From: Arachis hypogaea
Lineage: Eukaryota > Streptophyta > Magnoliopsida > Fabales > Fabaceae
Direction: 5' to 3'
Length of the DNA stretch: 64,000 bases
NCBI RefSeq assembly: GCF_003086295.3
Contig: NC_092048.1
Span: 106,842,276-106,906,275 of the forward strand
Positions 24,100-37,100 of this stretch are shown here, piece after piece. The stretch's first letter is position 1. Every line of letters starts with the position of its first letter. The notes beneath the pieces are model-generated. The model did not search any database. It was not told the DNA's origin and was given only the letters and a program-made list of their open reading frames with translations. The position numbers were made by a program, and so were the translations under genes.

Positions 24100-24611
24100 T
24101 CTCACGTGTGCATCTGTATTAACTAGATCAATATAACAGGAGTCACGTTTGATTTTTCCATTGAGTCTGACAGACCCAAATGAACATGAGGGATCAATTT
24201 GTCTAGGTTTTGAAAAGGTCAGGGACTTAAATGTATCTTCAAATCATCGAGGACTTAAATGTCTGCGGATCAAAAGGTCAAGGACCTATTTGTCGTTTTC
24301 TCAAATAATTTTCAGTTATTCAATATTAATTAATTTTTTTAATTCTAAATATTTTCATTTTCTTTTAAAAATTGAGAATTAAAGATAAATAAAATAATTT
24401 TTAAAAGATTTGCTAAATAAAAAAACTTGACTTCTTAAATATATATACACACACTAGTGGCTTAACAGGCACTACCACGCCTGTTCAGTCGCTTTTCTAT
24501 TATTTTTATAAAATTAATTTTGTTCCTTGTTAGTGAGTTATCTTGAATAATGGGATCCATGATCCAGCAGGGTGACGAGCTTTGTGGCGTCCTGTCCAGC
24601 GGAATGAAAGG
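24100..24611. other. Host repeat left of solo LTR E2, with a TIR-like fragment
   Basis: No gene. At about 24147-24305 a segment in which lines such as ggtcagggacttaaatgt recur ends in aaggacctatttgtcg. Read in reverse, it matches the terminal words at 40477 (acaaataggtcc), so both seem to be ends of one DNA-transposon family. The part from about 24480 to 24611 continues directly into 57800-58110 once E2 is removed. Confidence 0.5.
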
Positions 24612-27413
24612 TGTAACACCCCTTACTTTTAACACCTCATGATTGTACTAAAAGTTCAGGCATTACTTACCTCTAATTCGTTAATGTAATATTATAATTA
24701 TTTAATATTGACCCTTTGCGAATATAAACCAAATCCCTTGTTATGAAATCGAAAAGCCTTTACTTTAATTCACTTAATCACATAATTATATTCACATAAT
24801 CATAAATACATAATCTTATTCAAAACTTCTCAAATACAAGTCATGTCCCCTCTAAAATCTCAAAATGACAATTGATGAGGAGTAAAGTCTCAACTAAACC
24901 AACAAACAGAAAATACAACATATATATAAAGCTTGTAGATCGGTCGTGGCTTCGCACCAAAGCTTCCTGAACCTGTCACTGAAAAGAAAATCTGTAGGAG
25001 GGTGAGAACATCATCCCCTAGAGGGTTCTTAGTAGAGGGTTTAAGAATTCTCATAAGAAGATACGTATAAAGAGAAAAATTGATTTTAAGGCAGTGATTA
25101 TCGTTCGTCTTATGAATCTTTTAAAAACCAACGGCTAATCATCCAAAACCATTTTAAAAACTAATATTTAATTATCCAAAAAATCTAAAACCTTTCTTTT
25201 CTTATAAAAAAATCTTAATCAGTTTCCTAGACTGTATAAATGACCAACCTGTTCCAAGCATAGGTTCATTAAGTCTATGCTGAACCAACTTGATCTTTCA
25301 TATTTTCCTAAAACCTCAATCAGAAACCAGTCACGGCTCCCAGCTCAAGCAACTCAATCAAATCAGCAATCGAATTATCACATCAGGAAAACAATCCTTA
25401 GCTTCACCACCACCAGCATGAGGGATCTCTCAGTTGCACACACATACAATACAAACAAGAAAAATACAGATAGGATGCAAACACAGCAAGTAGGCCAAAT
25501 AGCATATAAGCATAGTTAAATAAGCAAACCAAAACAATCCACACCCAACAAAAATATACAAATGCATATGATGTATGCATGTCCTATAGCTAATGAGCTC
25601 ATATGTTAGTTATACAGCTAACCCGATATGTCCTGGTAGCTAACTATTGGACAGAACACCAAACACGGAGCAAGTGGAACAACGCCGCAACCCTTGCATC
25701 TTACCATGTACCCGGAGCAGGGGACAACTTCATCCTTGCCTTTTACCCAAGTGGTCTTACAGTTCTCAATCCTGAGCAAGTGGCGATAGAACTCAACCCT
25801 TACATCTTACCCGGAGTCTCGAATTCTTATCCGGAGCAAGTGGATAACACCACTGCATCTTATCCGGTCATATATACCTTAATCAAAATTCAAATTCATT
25901 TTCAAATCCATTCTCAATATCATTCAATTCAATTTCATAAGTCAAACTCAGTTTTCATCATTCGTATTCCTTATCTCTTTCTCGGAACAAGTGGAGAATG
26001 CCGCTGCCTCTTTCCGGGGTCACATGTCTCATTCATTTACAAATTATCATTTTCGTACTTCCTCAACCATAATTCATTCTTGTATAAATAAAGAAAAACT
26101 CAAAATGTAATTCTTTTCTGAATAACACAAAACCAAATTATAAAATTCTTTAAAAATCCAAAGCGTTCTAATAAGCACCTCAAACGAAATCTCTAATTTT
26201 ACAAAAATTTTGACAGCATCTCCTCTAAAATTCAGACTATGCTACCCTTCTCGGCTCCCATCCAAACATTCCTCAAACCCTTCTCAACCATTTTCTAATA
26301 GCAAATTATTTTCAATAACGAAATATTTCCAAAACCTCAAGGAAACCAATTCCATAATCGCCAATTTAACAAAATCAATAGCTTAAAATATTCAATCTTA
26401 TCAAACAGTCAATAATTCCAACAGGCACGTAATTACAATTATCCTGAGGAACTCAATTCAACCCATAAGACTTACAAAATCACAAAATATTTTTTTTTAC
26501 ATTATTATCGACCTATAACAACTCTTGAAAGTAAAATAAGTTTAAGAAAAATGCCACTACCTCCATCGCAACTCAACTAAGTGACAAAACTCCATTTTCT
26601 CTCGGTCTACAATGGCGACAACCGCAACCTCAGCTCCAAACCACTTTCACAGCAACCATAGAAACCCTAATTGTAACATATAATAACCGAAATTCAATCT
26701 TATAGCAATTAATGCTGTAAAAGCTCAGCTTAAGATAACATAACAATGACTAAAGGACTTTTTGAAACAAAAATGCTTACCGCAACAAAGAAGAAATGAC
26801 TGAGACAAGTAATGGCAGCCCCAGCGGCGGCTCCGGCGGCCACAAAACTGCTCTCGGTGGCCAGAATCACAGCAACACAGTCTTCTCCTCCTTCGGTAGT
26901 GACTCCCGGGGCAGCCACCCCTCCGTTCTCTTTTCCCTTTGCGTTTCCCCTTCCTCAGCTAAGCTCAGTGGCAGATTCAACTCCACCAGCAATGGCAAGG
27001 CTTGCGCTGAGGATGACAACAGCGAGACTCGATGTAATACCCGGTCTAACCGAAATTAATTAAATAATAAGTTAAATGGGAGTGAATATGGTTGGAAGAT
27101 TTGGCAATTGGAATTTGATGATTTAAATATGATATTTGGATTCAGTGAATTTTTTCGAGTCGGAAAATATAGTTTTCTGCGCAAAAAGCGCGCAGTGGAA
27201 TTTTGACCGGCAGTACCGGCTGAGATCTGTCTGGTACTACAGCTGAGAAAATTGATTATAAGTAAATAAGATTAAGAAATGAGGAATTATAATTAGGGAA
27301 GGTAGAAATATTTGAAGTGCGATTTAGAGCGCTAATCTTAAAGGTTTTGGTCCAAAATTGGGCCAACGGAAAAAAATAAGTGAACCGGGCCTAAGTGGGC
27401 CCAAGACCCAACA

Positions 27414-27421
27414 TATATAAA
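27414..27421 (+). promoter_or_regulatory. Candidate TATA box of F LTRs
   Basis: TATATAAA lies 381 bp into the LTR and is at the same offset in F-LTR2 (34525-34532). It places U3 in the first roughly 0.4 kb and leaves about 3.9 kb of R/U5-type sequence as a possible transcribed leader. Confidence 0.5.
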
Positions 27422-29045
27422 CATTAGTTATGAGTATTTCAGCTTATTTTTCCCTAAAGAAGGGGTGTTGGGCGCTGATTTGAGAAGAGAGAAGAGAAGA
27501 GAGAAAACCTAACTCTCTTTGATCTTCAAACCACCATAACTTGAGCTACGGAGCTCCGATTGACGAGCCGTTTGCGGCCACGCGTCGCTCTTCTCATCCT
27601 CTATAATTCTATCTAAGTTTTGTGGTGAGTATTCCATTCATCTCTGCCCAGTTTTCGAAATTCCCCACTGTTACACGTTTTTGGGTAATTAGTGTTGAAA
27701 TCTTGTGATTTTGGGTGTTTAGGGATACTCCAACATGGATTCTAAGTGGGTTCTATCCCTACTTCATATGGGCTGAGGTAAGAAGTGCTCAAACCCTTGT
27801 GATTTGTCATTTTTATGAGCCCTAGGTTGATGTATGTATGTGATATTGGTTATGTTAGTGTATTTGGTGATGTTGGTGCACAATTGGGAGATTGGTATTG
27901 CTTGAGGAGCTTTGGTGAGGCTTGGAGCTAAGGTTGGTGAAGACTTCCATAGAAAAGGCTCAATTGGTTTGGCTACAAGAGGTACGGTTTAAGTTTCATT
28001 TAAGTACCGTGTGTTGTGATGAGAATTCCTAGGCTAGATGCCCCTAGGATTAAGTTTGGATTGTGTAAATGGTTGGTGCTAATATGCATAGTTGGTATGT
28101 AATGTGAATTAATGATTTGGGTTGAGAATTGTGTGGCCTTGTATACTTGGTGTATTGAGAATTTGATGTACTGGGTAATGAGTATTGATTTGTGGTTTAT
28201 GCATTTAAATTATGAAATTGGGCCGGAGGCCGTGAATTTTGGGCCGGAGGCCGGAAAAAGGTAAGAAAGGTAAGTTGATGTGTGCATTGTATGATGACAC
28301 AAGTGATTGGATGAATTTCAGATAATGAATATATGAATGATTGGGTTGGTTATTGAATAATAAGGTTTGAGGAGTTGAGGTATGGGATTTGGTAAATTTG
28401 GGTGCAATTATATAGATGAGGTATGTTGGTTTTGGTTGAGATATATTATATGGTCATATATGTGATTATGATTATTGATGCCTTGATGGTATGATGATGC
28501 ATTAGAGATATGTTTGTCGTGATATATGCTTGAGGAATGATTAAGGTTAATTTGTGGGTAAAGCCACGTGATAGTGAGTACGATATTGATTATGTATAAT
28601 GATGGTTGATTGGAAATAGTGTTGTTGAAATTTGGCATGAGAAAGAGTATATGATATGTAAATGTGTTTGAGTTTGAGAAAGTGTCAACGTGCGAGTTGA
28701 GGAGGCTTGATGTTGATTTTGGTATATTTTGATTGATTTCAAAGAAAAGGCTGAAATTGGCATGTTTTGATTGATTTTGAAAAGAGTTGAAAATGGCTTG
28801 TTTTGAAAATGGCACTTTGTGGTTTTGTATGGAAACATGGTTTTGGGGCATACTTTGACGGGACATAACCTGGACTACGGATCTCTGTTTTCTGCCAAAT
28901 CTGTTTAGAAATGAAATTGGATCCGGGATGTCCATGCCGTTCGAAGGACGGGTGAAAAACAATTTAAAATGAGAGAGTTATGTCCGTTGGAAGATTGGGG
29001 GATGAATCTGTAAATTCTGCAGCTTTTAACTTAGAAAATTTTTAG

Positions 29046-29360
29046 CAGAACGACCCTACGCGCGTAGGCGCACCTGGCGCGTGCGCGCCGTTCTTCCAGA
29101 AAGCACCATCCACGCGTGCGCGTGGTGTGCGCGGGCGCGTCGATGCGCTGTACCAAATGCCCAGCTATTTTCCAGAGAGTTGTGCCAGGGTCGTGCCAGT
29201 TTTGTGCCTGGGCGCAAGAGCACCCACGCGTACGCGTGGCTGACGCTTGCGCGCCGTTTGGATATTTTTCAACCCACGCGTTCGCGCGTATAACGCTTGC
29301 GCGTCGATGAGTTTTTGGCCATCCACGCGTGCGCATGGAGTACGCGTGCGCGTGGCTCTG
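29046..29360 (+). repeat. CpG-rich palindromic island in F-LTR1
   Basis: Dense CCACGCGTGCGCGTGG-type words (29108, 29223, 29273, 29321) alternate purine and pyrimidine and are imperfectly self-complementary, in an otherwise AT-rich LTR. The same island is kept in the other full F LTRs near 36157, 47406 and 54546, with point changes. Similar words occur in LTR-B, LTR-C and E3. Confidence 0.85.
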
Positions 29361-30042
29361 TTTTCATGCCAAAGTTGATTTTTGAGTTTTAAAGCCAAAC
29401 CTCATACTTTTAAGCCTCCGATCTCACCACTTATGTATTAAATCATTATGGTATGCCTAGCAATGAGGAAGGAGCTAGGGGATGTGGTAACTTGCGAGTG
29501 AAGCAAGGGAAAAAGGTTATGATCAATGATGATCAGATATGATTATATGAGATATGGAGGGTGACGGTGGAAGTACCGTGTAAGCCATGAGCCGAAAGGC
29601 TATAATTATTGATAAATGGCCGGTTCTTGATTGAACCATGGGCCGGATGGCTGAGTTATTGTCGGGTTACGGCAAAGCCATTAATGTTTATGGCTGAGTA
29701 TAAATGCATATACGATTAATGAATGAATGTGTTAAATGGATAATAATGGAAAATGTTGAAATGTGATGTGTGACCCCGGGTAGTAGGCAGTGGCGTTGTC
29801 CACTTGCTCCGGTTATGAGACGGAAAAGGATGTTTATGATAAATGAGTTTAATTATGGAGTTTTGAATGAATGTATTTGTGATACCTGGGTAGTAGTAAG
29901 GGTTGTGGTTTGTCCCACTTGCTCCAGGTTAATGTTTGAGATTTGATAACAATGAGGATTTATAATATGAATTGAGATTGAATGAATAATGATGAAAAAT
30001 GTCAAATGTAAGCATGCTTGTGTTTTCTCTCTGGTTGTAAGG

Positions 30043-30150
30043 GTGACAGGGCACCGATACCCTCTAATGGCGACAGGGCGCAGATACCCTCTAATGGCGA
30101 CAGGGCGCAGATACCCTCTAATGGTGACAGGGCACATATTCCCTCTAATG
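30043..30150 (+). repeat. 27-bp minisatellite in F-LTR1, 4 units
   Basis: The unit is about GCGACAGGGCGCAGATACCC plus TCTAATG. The four units are at 30043, 30070, 30097 and 30124. First and last units share the variant GTGACAGGGCAC, so the array has a directional variant order. Confidence 0.93.
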
Positions 30151-31396
30151 ATATTAATACGCAACAGAGAGACTGTGCCCGGGTTAGCTACCGGACATGT
30201 CGGGTTGGCTTGATAACCGACAGATGATATCATCAGCCATAGGGCAGGCATTAATCATTTGCATATGTTTGAATTGTTTGGGTTTGCCATTTGTTTTGGA
30301 TTTCTACATCATATATGCCATGTTACCTGACTATATGCTACTTGTTCTACTTGTACCATATTTGTATATTACTTACCTGAATTGCTTGTGTTTGTACAAC
30401 TGAGATGCCCTCATGCTGGTGTCGGTGGGTGTGAGGGCTGTTCTTGATGGGATGAACTGATGATGCGATTGCATGATGATGATGATTATTGAATGAGATA
30501 ATCGGAGCTCCCTAGGTAGACGCAGTGATGTAGTTTCACTAGCTCCAGGCGAGGGTATGATGTATTGATATAGAATTGCTGAGGCAGAACAACTCGTGAT
30601 GGTTTTGCTTATAATTTTGAGTCTGATTCGTGGAAGAGTCAGCGAGTTGGGAAATATGTGAAACATGAATTAGATTTAGCACTCCCTTATGACAGTTGCC
30701 TATTCATGGATTAGCGAGAACCTAGGATGAATATTTGGTGAAGAAGTTTAGGATGCTTAGTGAGTTTTTATTGCAGTGCATTGTATCTATTTGGCACTTT
30801 TACCGTACTGGGAACCCATGGGCCCGGGGTTCTCATTCCGTATATATCTCTTGTTTTTCAGATACAGGTCCAGGTGCTCAGAAGTGAGTTTGTGGGTCGT
30901 CTGAGAGACGGCGAAGATCTTTATTTCCTCTACTTTGTGTTTGATTAGAATCTCTCCACCTATGTTTTGAAAAGATTATATTATGTATTGAACTCTTTTG
31001 GAACTTGCCTATAGTGGCTCTTATGTTTCCTTTGGGAGAGATTAGGATATACTGTTGTCATCTACTTTCATACTGTACCCTAGCCGGCCTAAACTTCGCG
31101 GGTCGCGACTAGTGGCTATTTACTTATGTTATATATATCTATCTGTTATCTATCTCTTAATCTCCTCTACGCCTTGTCCGTATATCGTTTTCGGCTTCAC
31201 GATTTATCTTTTGTTGTCGAAACGTGAGTGATACGTCTTCGCGATTTTATTTCTACTCTTTTCAGGCTTTTCGATTAATACTCTTTTCGAAATTACCTAT
31301 ATTTATATATTAAAAATCCACCTGAGAGTCGTACCACCGTAATATCATTGACTTATGACTCGAGCATAAGGATTTGAATATTAGGGTGTTACATTA

Positions 31397-31408
31397 TGGT
31401 ATCAGAGC
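31397..31408 (+). other. Primer binding site, initiator tRNA-Met type (internal region 1)
   Basis: TGGTATCAGAGC starts 3 nt after the LTR end and is complementary to the 3' end of initiator tRNA-Met. The same site is found at 42635-42646 and 49773-49784 in the other two internal regions. Confidence 0.9.
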
Positions 31409-31608
31409 AGTTCGTCCTCGTGAGCCTGAGGGATGGAACTGCTTATGCTTCAATGCATACTCTGAGTCTGTGCCTGTGCTAGTTAGGATATCTAACTGAT
31501 ACATCTAGCATGAAGTCCATGAGTGTACCTTTGGTACTTGAAGCATGATACTTTCGATATTGAGACTGATCAACTTAATATCGATTGTTTAGTGTGTATA
31601 GGAACCAG

Positions 31609-32661
31609 ATGGCACCTCGTGGACCCGATCGTAGACGTGAAAGAGACCGTACTAATACGCAGGAATCGGAAATTAACCCGAATAACCCGGTAAACCTTAT
31701 GGCTGCGTTGGAGAATATGACTGCTGCTATGCAGGCCACTACGGAGGCTCTTGGGCAATAGATAAACAATAATGGCAATGGCGGAAGGGAAGCTCAGGGC
31801 CTGATGACACTGGCAACTTTCTTAAAGGTTAATCCACCTAATTTCAAGGGAACCACCAATCCGACTGAAGCTGATACTTGGTTTCAGGCCATGGAGCGAG
31901 CACTGCAAGCGCAGTTGGTACCTGAAGAGCAGTGTGTTGAATTTGCTACCCATCTACTCACGGGAGAAGCATCGCATTGGTGGCAAGGGGTTCGACGCCT
32001 CCTATAACAGGGGAATGATCTTATCACTTGGGATTCCTTCCAGGTGGAATTCTATAAGAAGTACTTTCCGAATTTCGCCAGGACAGCCAAGGAATTAGAG
32101 TTACTGCAGCTAAAGCAAGGTGCTATGTCCGTATCTGAGTATACAGACAAATTTGAGGAGCTATTCAGATTTTTCCGCATGTGTCAAGGAGCTCCGGGAG
32201 ACTTCGAGGAATGAAAATGCATTAAGTATGAAGGAGGGCTCCGGAGCGACATCTTAAGTTCAGTGGGACCAATGGAGATCCGAACTTTTTCAGAGTTCGT
32301 GAATAAGAGCAGAATTGCTGAAGAGTGTGTGAAAAGGAGGGTTGCAGAGAAAGGAAGTCATAGAAAGCACAACCAAGGATTCACACCAAGGGGTCGAGAG
32401 TTTAAGGAGAGAGGATACGTACAACACTTTCCCCAAGGACAGACTAAATTTGCGACGAGTGAGGAGTCCCAAAGGAATGGTAAGGAAAAGCGGGCAGCGG
32501 CTGCTTCTGATGCTTCGAGCTGTCAGAGATGTGGGAGTCATCACCCAAATAGGCCGTGCCGATTGGGGTTAGGTATATGTTACAAGTGCGGGTTACCAGG
32601 GCATGTATCAAGAAATTGCCAACAAGGAGAGAGTCAGGATGTGGGCCGATTGCGACAGTAA
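31609..32661 (+). pseudogene. gag copy 1 of F array
   Basis: A gag frame of 350 codons from the ATG at 31609 to the stop 32659-32661. It has a retrotrans_gag-type core (ADTWFQAMER near 31875, GEASHWWQGV near 31965, FYKKYFPNFARTAKELELL near 32050) and a C-terminal CCHC knuckle (CYKCGLPGHVSRNC, near 32580), preceded by a CQRCGSHH cysteine block. In-frame stops lie at 31759-31761 (TAG), 32005-32007 (TAA) and 32212-32214 (TGA). The last two are shared with the other copies; the first is private and replaces a CAG. All three fit C-to-T or G-to-A decay. No protease or polymerase follows. Confidence 0.88.
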
Positions 32662-34143
32662 GATTGAGGTAATTGCAATAATCAGGCTTAAAGGACAGTG
32701 CGTGATTTTATAATACCGCCTGTACAGTAAAACTGGGAATGTCAAGCTTAATATTAGACTGAGAAGCAAACCGGATGGTCCGAGTAAGGATTTGCCTCAC
32801 TACAAATGGATAAATGCCTGAGATGTAAATGATTTTCTATTGAGAATGATGTGTTGTGTTTGTTATGTAGTTGGTTGATTTCTGGATTTTTGGTGAAACG
32901 GATTGAACCCGTGACTTTTAGTTCCTTTGATTTAAATAGATAAAGAATGGTCCTAAATGATGGATTTGGAAACGTTGGTTTGAAATGCCAGTCATGCTAA
33001 GTTGTGGTTGTGAGGAAGTAAGTGATAGAACTCGTACTAGACGAGAGATCAGAATAAAGCAGCGGAAACTTGTGGAAGCAGTAACACAGGATAGCTACGA
33101 ATAAGAGCTGTAAAAGTTTACTATAGTATCTTATGTTTAAATACTAGAAGGGTTAAGTGGGTTACTGCAAGTAATGATCCCCAATAGTTGGAATTGATTG
33201 CGGCTGCGAGCTTTGATGGTTCTAAAGCGGATGAGGAAATTATCATTGATGCATAATTGGATTTAGATGATGAGAGAGTGCAAGTTGTCGTGTTTGAGAG
33301 ATGAGTACCATGATGTTTGGTCATAGTGACCTTGGAATTAGATTGAGATTTATAATGATTGGTTTTGAAGGATAAATGTGAAAACCACTACATTGGAATG
33401 CTGATGCGGTACTGAGATTGGTTTGAGGGAACCCGTGACGGGTGGTAAACCCCAATTTTTGGGGAGGTACTGTTGAAAATTATTCCCCAACAATTTGAAA
33501 GAGCATTGGTTATGGTTTTGAAGATGATTTTTGATATGAGTAACTTTAACAAAAGAGATGTGTCTCGAATGCTTTTATAGATTGTTAAAGGAAAGCGGAT
33601 TCTTATGATTTTGTTAAATTGTTAATTCCAACTCATTTGCTTTCTAGAAATGAAAGGGGTTTCTGATTGATGAGTCAGAGACTTTATAACAGCAAGTCAT
33701 GTGGAAATTCGAGGGTTTGAGAATAAGAAAGTAAGTTTAGAGGCTATGCTTGGAGTTGAGCTGTGATTAGTGGTAATTGGCTTGGCAGAGAGCGAGGATA
33801 GTGATAGAGTATCATTAAGGTGTGGTGATGATCTTTGATTGATTACAGTGATGTGGGACGATGGTTGTGATTAACGACGATGGTAATATTATTGATGACA
33901 TGATTTGAGATTTAATAGGGTGAGTTGATGAGACGATAAAAGTAAGGAACGAGACTATTGGTCGGCGTTGGACAAATGACCGAGGACCTCGAATATAGAG
34001 AAGTCAGAGCGTGGCAACGGAAGCGCGCAGAACAAAAGGACCTTGGGGATGTTATGCGTTGGATATAGAGGCAGACTATGCTCGCGTACTCGCAGTGATG
34101 GATGGAATTTTCGAGGGCGAAAATTTCTGTTAGGGGGGTAGAA
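32662..34143 (+). other. Non-coding remainder of F internal region 1, with purine tract
   Basis: About 1.5 kb without a conserved frame. Near 34110 the words tttcgagggcgaaaattt resemble the very end of the pol frame in Del/Tekay-type elements, so this is probably what remains after a pol deletion. The purine tract TTAGGGGGGTAGAA at 34130-34143 abuts the next LTR. Equivalent regions are 43900-45381 and 51038-52519. Confidence 0.7.
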
Positions 34144-37100
34144 TGTAATACCCGGTCTAACCGAAATTAATTAAATAATAAGTTAAATGGGAGCGAATAT
34201 GGTTGGAAGATTTGGCAATTGGAATTTGATGATTTAAATATGATATTTGGATTCAGTGAATTTTTCCGAGTCGGAAAATATAGTTTTCTGCGCAAAAAGC
34301 GCGCAGTGGAATTTTGACCGGCAGTACCGGCTGAGATCTGTCTGGTACTACAGCTGAGAAAATTGATTATGAGTAAATAAGATTAAGAAATGAGGAATTA
34401 TAATTAGGGAAGGTAGAAATATTTGAAGTGCGATTTAGAGCGCTAATCTTAAAGGTTTTGGTCCAAAATTGGGCCAACGGACAAAAATAAGTGAACCGGG
34501 CCTAAGTGGGCCCAAGACCCAACATATATAAACATTAGTTATGAGTATTTCAGCTCATTTTTCCCTAAAGAAGGGGTGTTGGGCGCTGATTTGAGAAGAG
34601 AGAAGAGAAGAGAGAAAACCTAACTCTCTTTGATCTTCAAACCACCATAACTTGAGCTACGGAGCTCCGATTGACGAGCCGTTTGCAGCCACGCGTCGCT
34701 CTTCTCATCCTCTACAATTCTATCTAAGTTTTGTAGTGAGTATTCTATTCATCTCTGCCCAGTTTTCGAAATTCCCCACTGTTACACGTTTTTGGGTAAT
34801 TAGTGTTGAAATCTTGTGATTTTGGGTGTTTAGGGATACTCCAACATAGATTCTAAGTGGGTTCTATCCCTACTTCATATGGGCTGAGGTAAGAAGTGCT
34901 CAAACCCTTGTGATTTGTCATTTTTATGAGCCCTAGGTTGATGTATGTATGTGATATTGGTTATGTTAGTGTATTTGGTGATGTTGGTGCACAATTGGGA
35001 GATTGGTATTGCTTGAGGAGCTTTGGTGAGGCTTGGAGCTAAGGTTGGTGAAGACTTCCATAGAAGAGGCTCAATTGGTTTGGCTACAAGAGGTACGGTT
35101 TAAGTTTCATTTAAGTACCGTGTGTTGTGATGAGAATTCCTAGGCTAGATGCCCCTAGGATTAAGTTTGGATTGTGTAAATGGTTGGTGCTAATATGCAT
35201 AGTTGGTATGTAATGTGAATTAATGATTTGGGTTGAGAATTGTGTGGCCTTGTATACTTGGTGTATTGAGAATTTGATGTACTGGGTAATGAGTATTGAT
35301 TTGTGGTTTATGCATTTAAATTATGAAATTGGGCCGGAGGCCGTGAATTTTGGGCCGGAGGCCGGAAAAAGGTAAGAAAGGTAAGTTGATGTGTGCATTG
35401 TATGATGACACAAGTGATTGGATGAATTTCAGATAATGAATATATGAATGATTGGGTTGGTTATTGAATAATAAGGTTTGAGGAGTTGAGGTATGGGATT
35501 TGGTAAATTTGGGTGCAATTATATAGATGAGGTATGTTGGTTTTGGTTGAGATATATTATATGGTCATATATGTGATTATGATTATTGATGCCTTGATGG
35601 TATGATGATGCATTAGAGATATGTTTGTCGTGATATATGCTTGAGGAATGATTAAGGTTAATTTGTGGGTAAAGCCACGTGATAGTGAGTACGATATTGA
35701 TTATGTATAATGATGGTTGATTGGAAATAGTGTTGTTGAAATTTGGCATGAGAAAGAGTATATGATATGTAAATGTGTTTGAGTTTGAGAAAGTGTCAAC
35801 GTGCGAGTTGAGGAGGCTTGATGTTGATTTTGGTATATTTTGATTGATTTCAAAGAAAAGGCTGAAATTGGCATGTTTTGATTGATTTTGAAAAGAGTTG
35901 AAAATGGCTTGTTTTGAAAATGGCACTTTGTGGTTTTGTATGGAAACATGGTTTTGGGGCATACTTTGACGGGACATAACCTGGACTACGGATCTCTGTT
36001 TTCTGCCAAATCTGTTTAGAAATGAAATTGGATCCGGGATGTCCATGCCGTTCGAAGGACGGGTGAAAAACAATTTAAAATGAGAGAGTTATGTCCGTCG
36101 GAAGATTGGGGGTTGAATCTGTAAATTATGCAGCTTTTAACTTAGAAACTTTTTAGCAGAACGACCCTACGCGCGTAGGCGCACCTGGCGCGTGCGCGCC
36201 GTTCTTCCAGAAAGCACCATCCACGCGTGCGCGTGGTGTGCGTGGGCGCGTCGATGCGCTGTACCAAATGCCCAGCTATTTTCCAGAGAGTTGTGCCAGG
36301 GTCGTGCCAGTTTTGTGCCTGGGCGCAAGAGCACCCACGCGTACGCGTGGCTGACGCTTGCGCGCCGTTTGGATATTTTTCAACCCGCGCGTTCGCGCGT
36401 ATAACGCTTGCGCGTCGATGAGTTTTTGGCCATCCACGCGTGCGCGTGGAGTACGCGTGCGCGTGGCTCTGTTTTCATGCCAAAGTTGATTTTTGAGTTT
36501 TAAAGCCAAACCTCATACTTTTAAGCCTCCGATCTCACCACTTATGTATTAAATCATTATGGTATGCCTAGCAATGAGGAAGGAGCTAGGGGATGTGGTA
36601 ACTTGCGAGTGAAGCAAGGGAAAAAGGTTATGATCAATGATGATCAGATATGATTATATGAGATATGGAGGGTGACGGTGGAAGTACCGTGTAAGCCATG
36701 AGCCGAAAGGCTATAATTATTGATAAATGGCCGGTTCTTGATTGAACCATGGGCCGGATGGCTCAGTTATTGTCGGGTTACGGCAAAGCCATTAATGTTT
36801 ATGGCTGAGTATAAATGCATATACGATTAATGAATGAATGTGTTAAATGGATAATAATGGAAAATGTTGAAATGTGATGTGTGACCCCGGGTAGTAGGCA
36901 GTGGCGTTGTCCACTTGCTCCGGTTATGAGACGGAAAAGGATGTTTATGATAAATGAGTTTAATTATGGAGTTTTGAATGAATGTATTTGTGATACCTGG
37001 GTAGTAGTAAGGGTTGTAGTTCGTCCCACTTGCTCCAGGTTAATGTTTGAGATTTGATAACAATGAGGATTTATAATATGAATTGAGATTGAATGAATAA

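Larger units (their letters stand above)
27033..31393 (+). repeat. F-LTR1 (left outer LTR)
   Basis: A 4361-bp LTR. TATATAAA lies at 27414-27421. A twofold GGGCCGGAGGCCG motif lies at 28221-28256. There is a CpG-rich palindromic island at 29046-29360, paired-hairpin modules at 29776-29812, 29884-29929 and 30511-30549, a 27-bp minisatellite with 4 units at 30043-30150, and a TGTCGGGTT/AACCGACA hairpin at 30198-30222. Its length differs from F-LTR4 by exactly 27 bp, one minisatellite unit. The LTR is longer than the internal region, which is unusual. Confidence 0.88.

Noticed and set aside
25603..26091. A 162-codon plus-strand frame
   Set aside because: It lies antisense in solo LTR E2, across the GGAGCAAGTGG repeats, with no family match.
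28408..28962. A 184-codon minus-strand frame present unchanged in all four full F LTRs (also near 35519, 46757 and 53895)
   Set aside because: It is Asn/Ser/His/Ile-rich, antisense to the LTR, matches no family I know, and its conservation follows from the near identity of the LTR copies.
29031..29398. Overlapping frames over the CpG-rich island of F LTRs
   Set aside because: The alternating CGCGTG sequence avoids stops in all frames; the frames shift between copies and have no family match.
30043..30150. CRISPR-like array
   Set aside because: The 27-bp units are directly adjacent with no unique spacers, in plant nuclear repeat DNA; it is a minisatellite.
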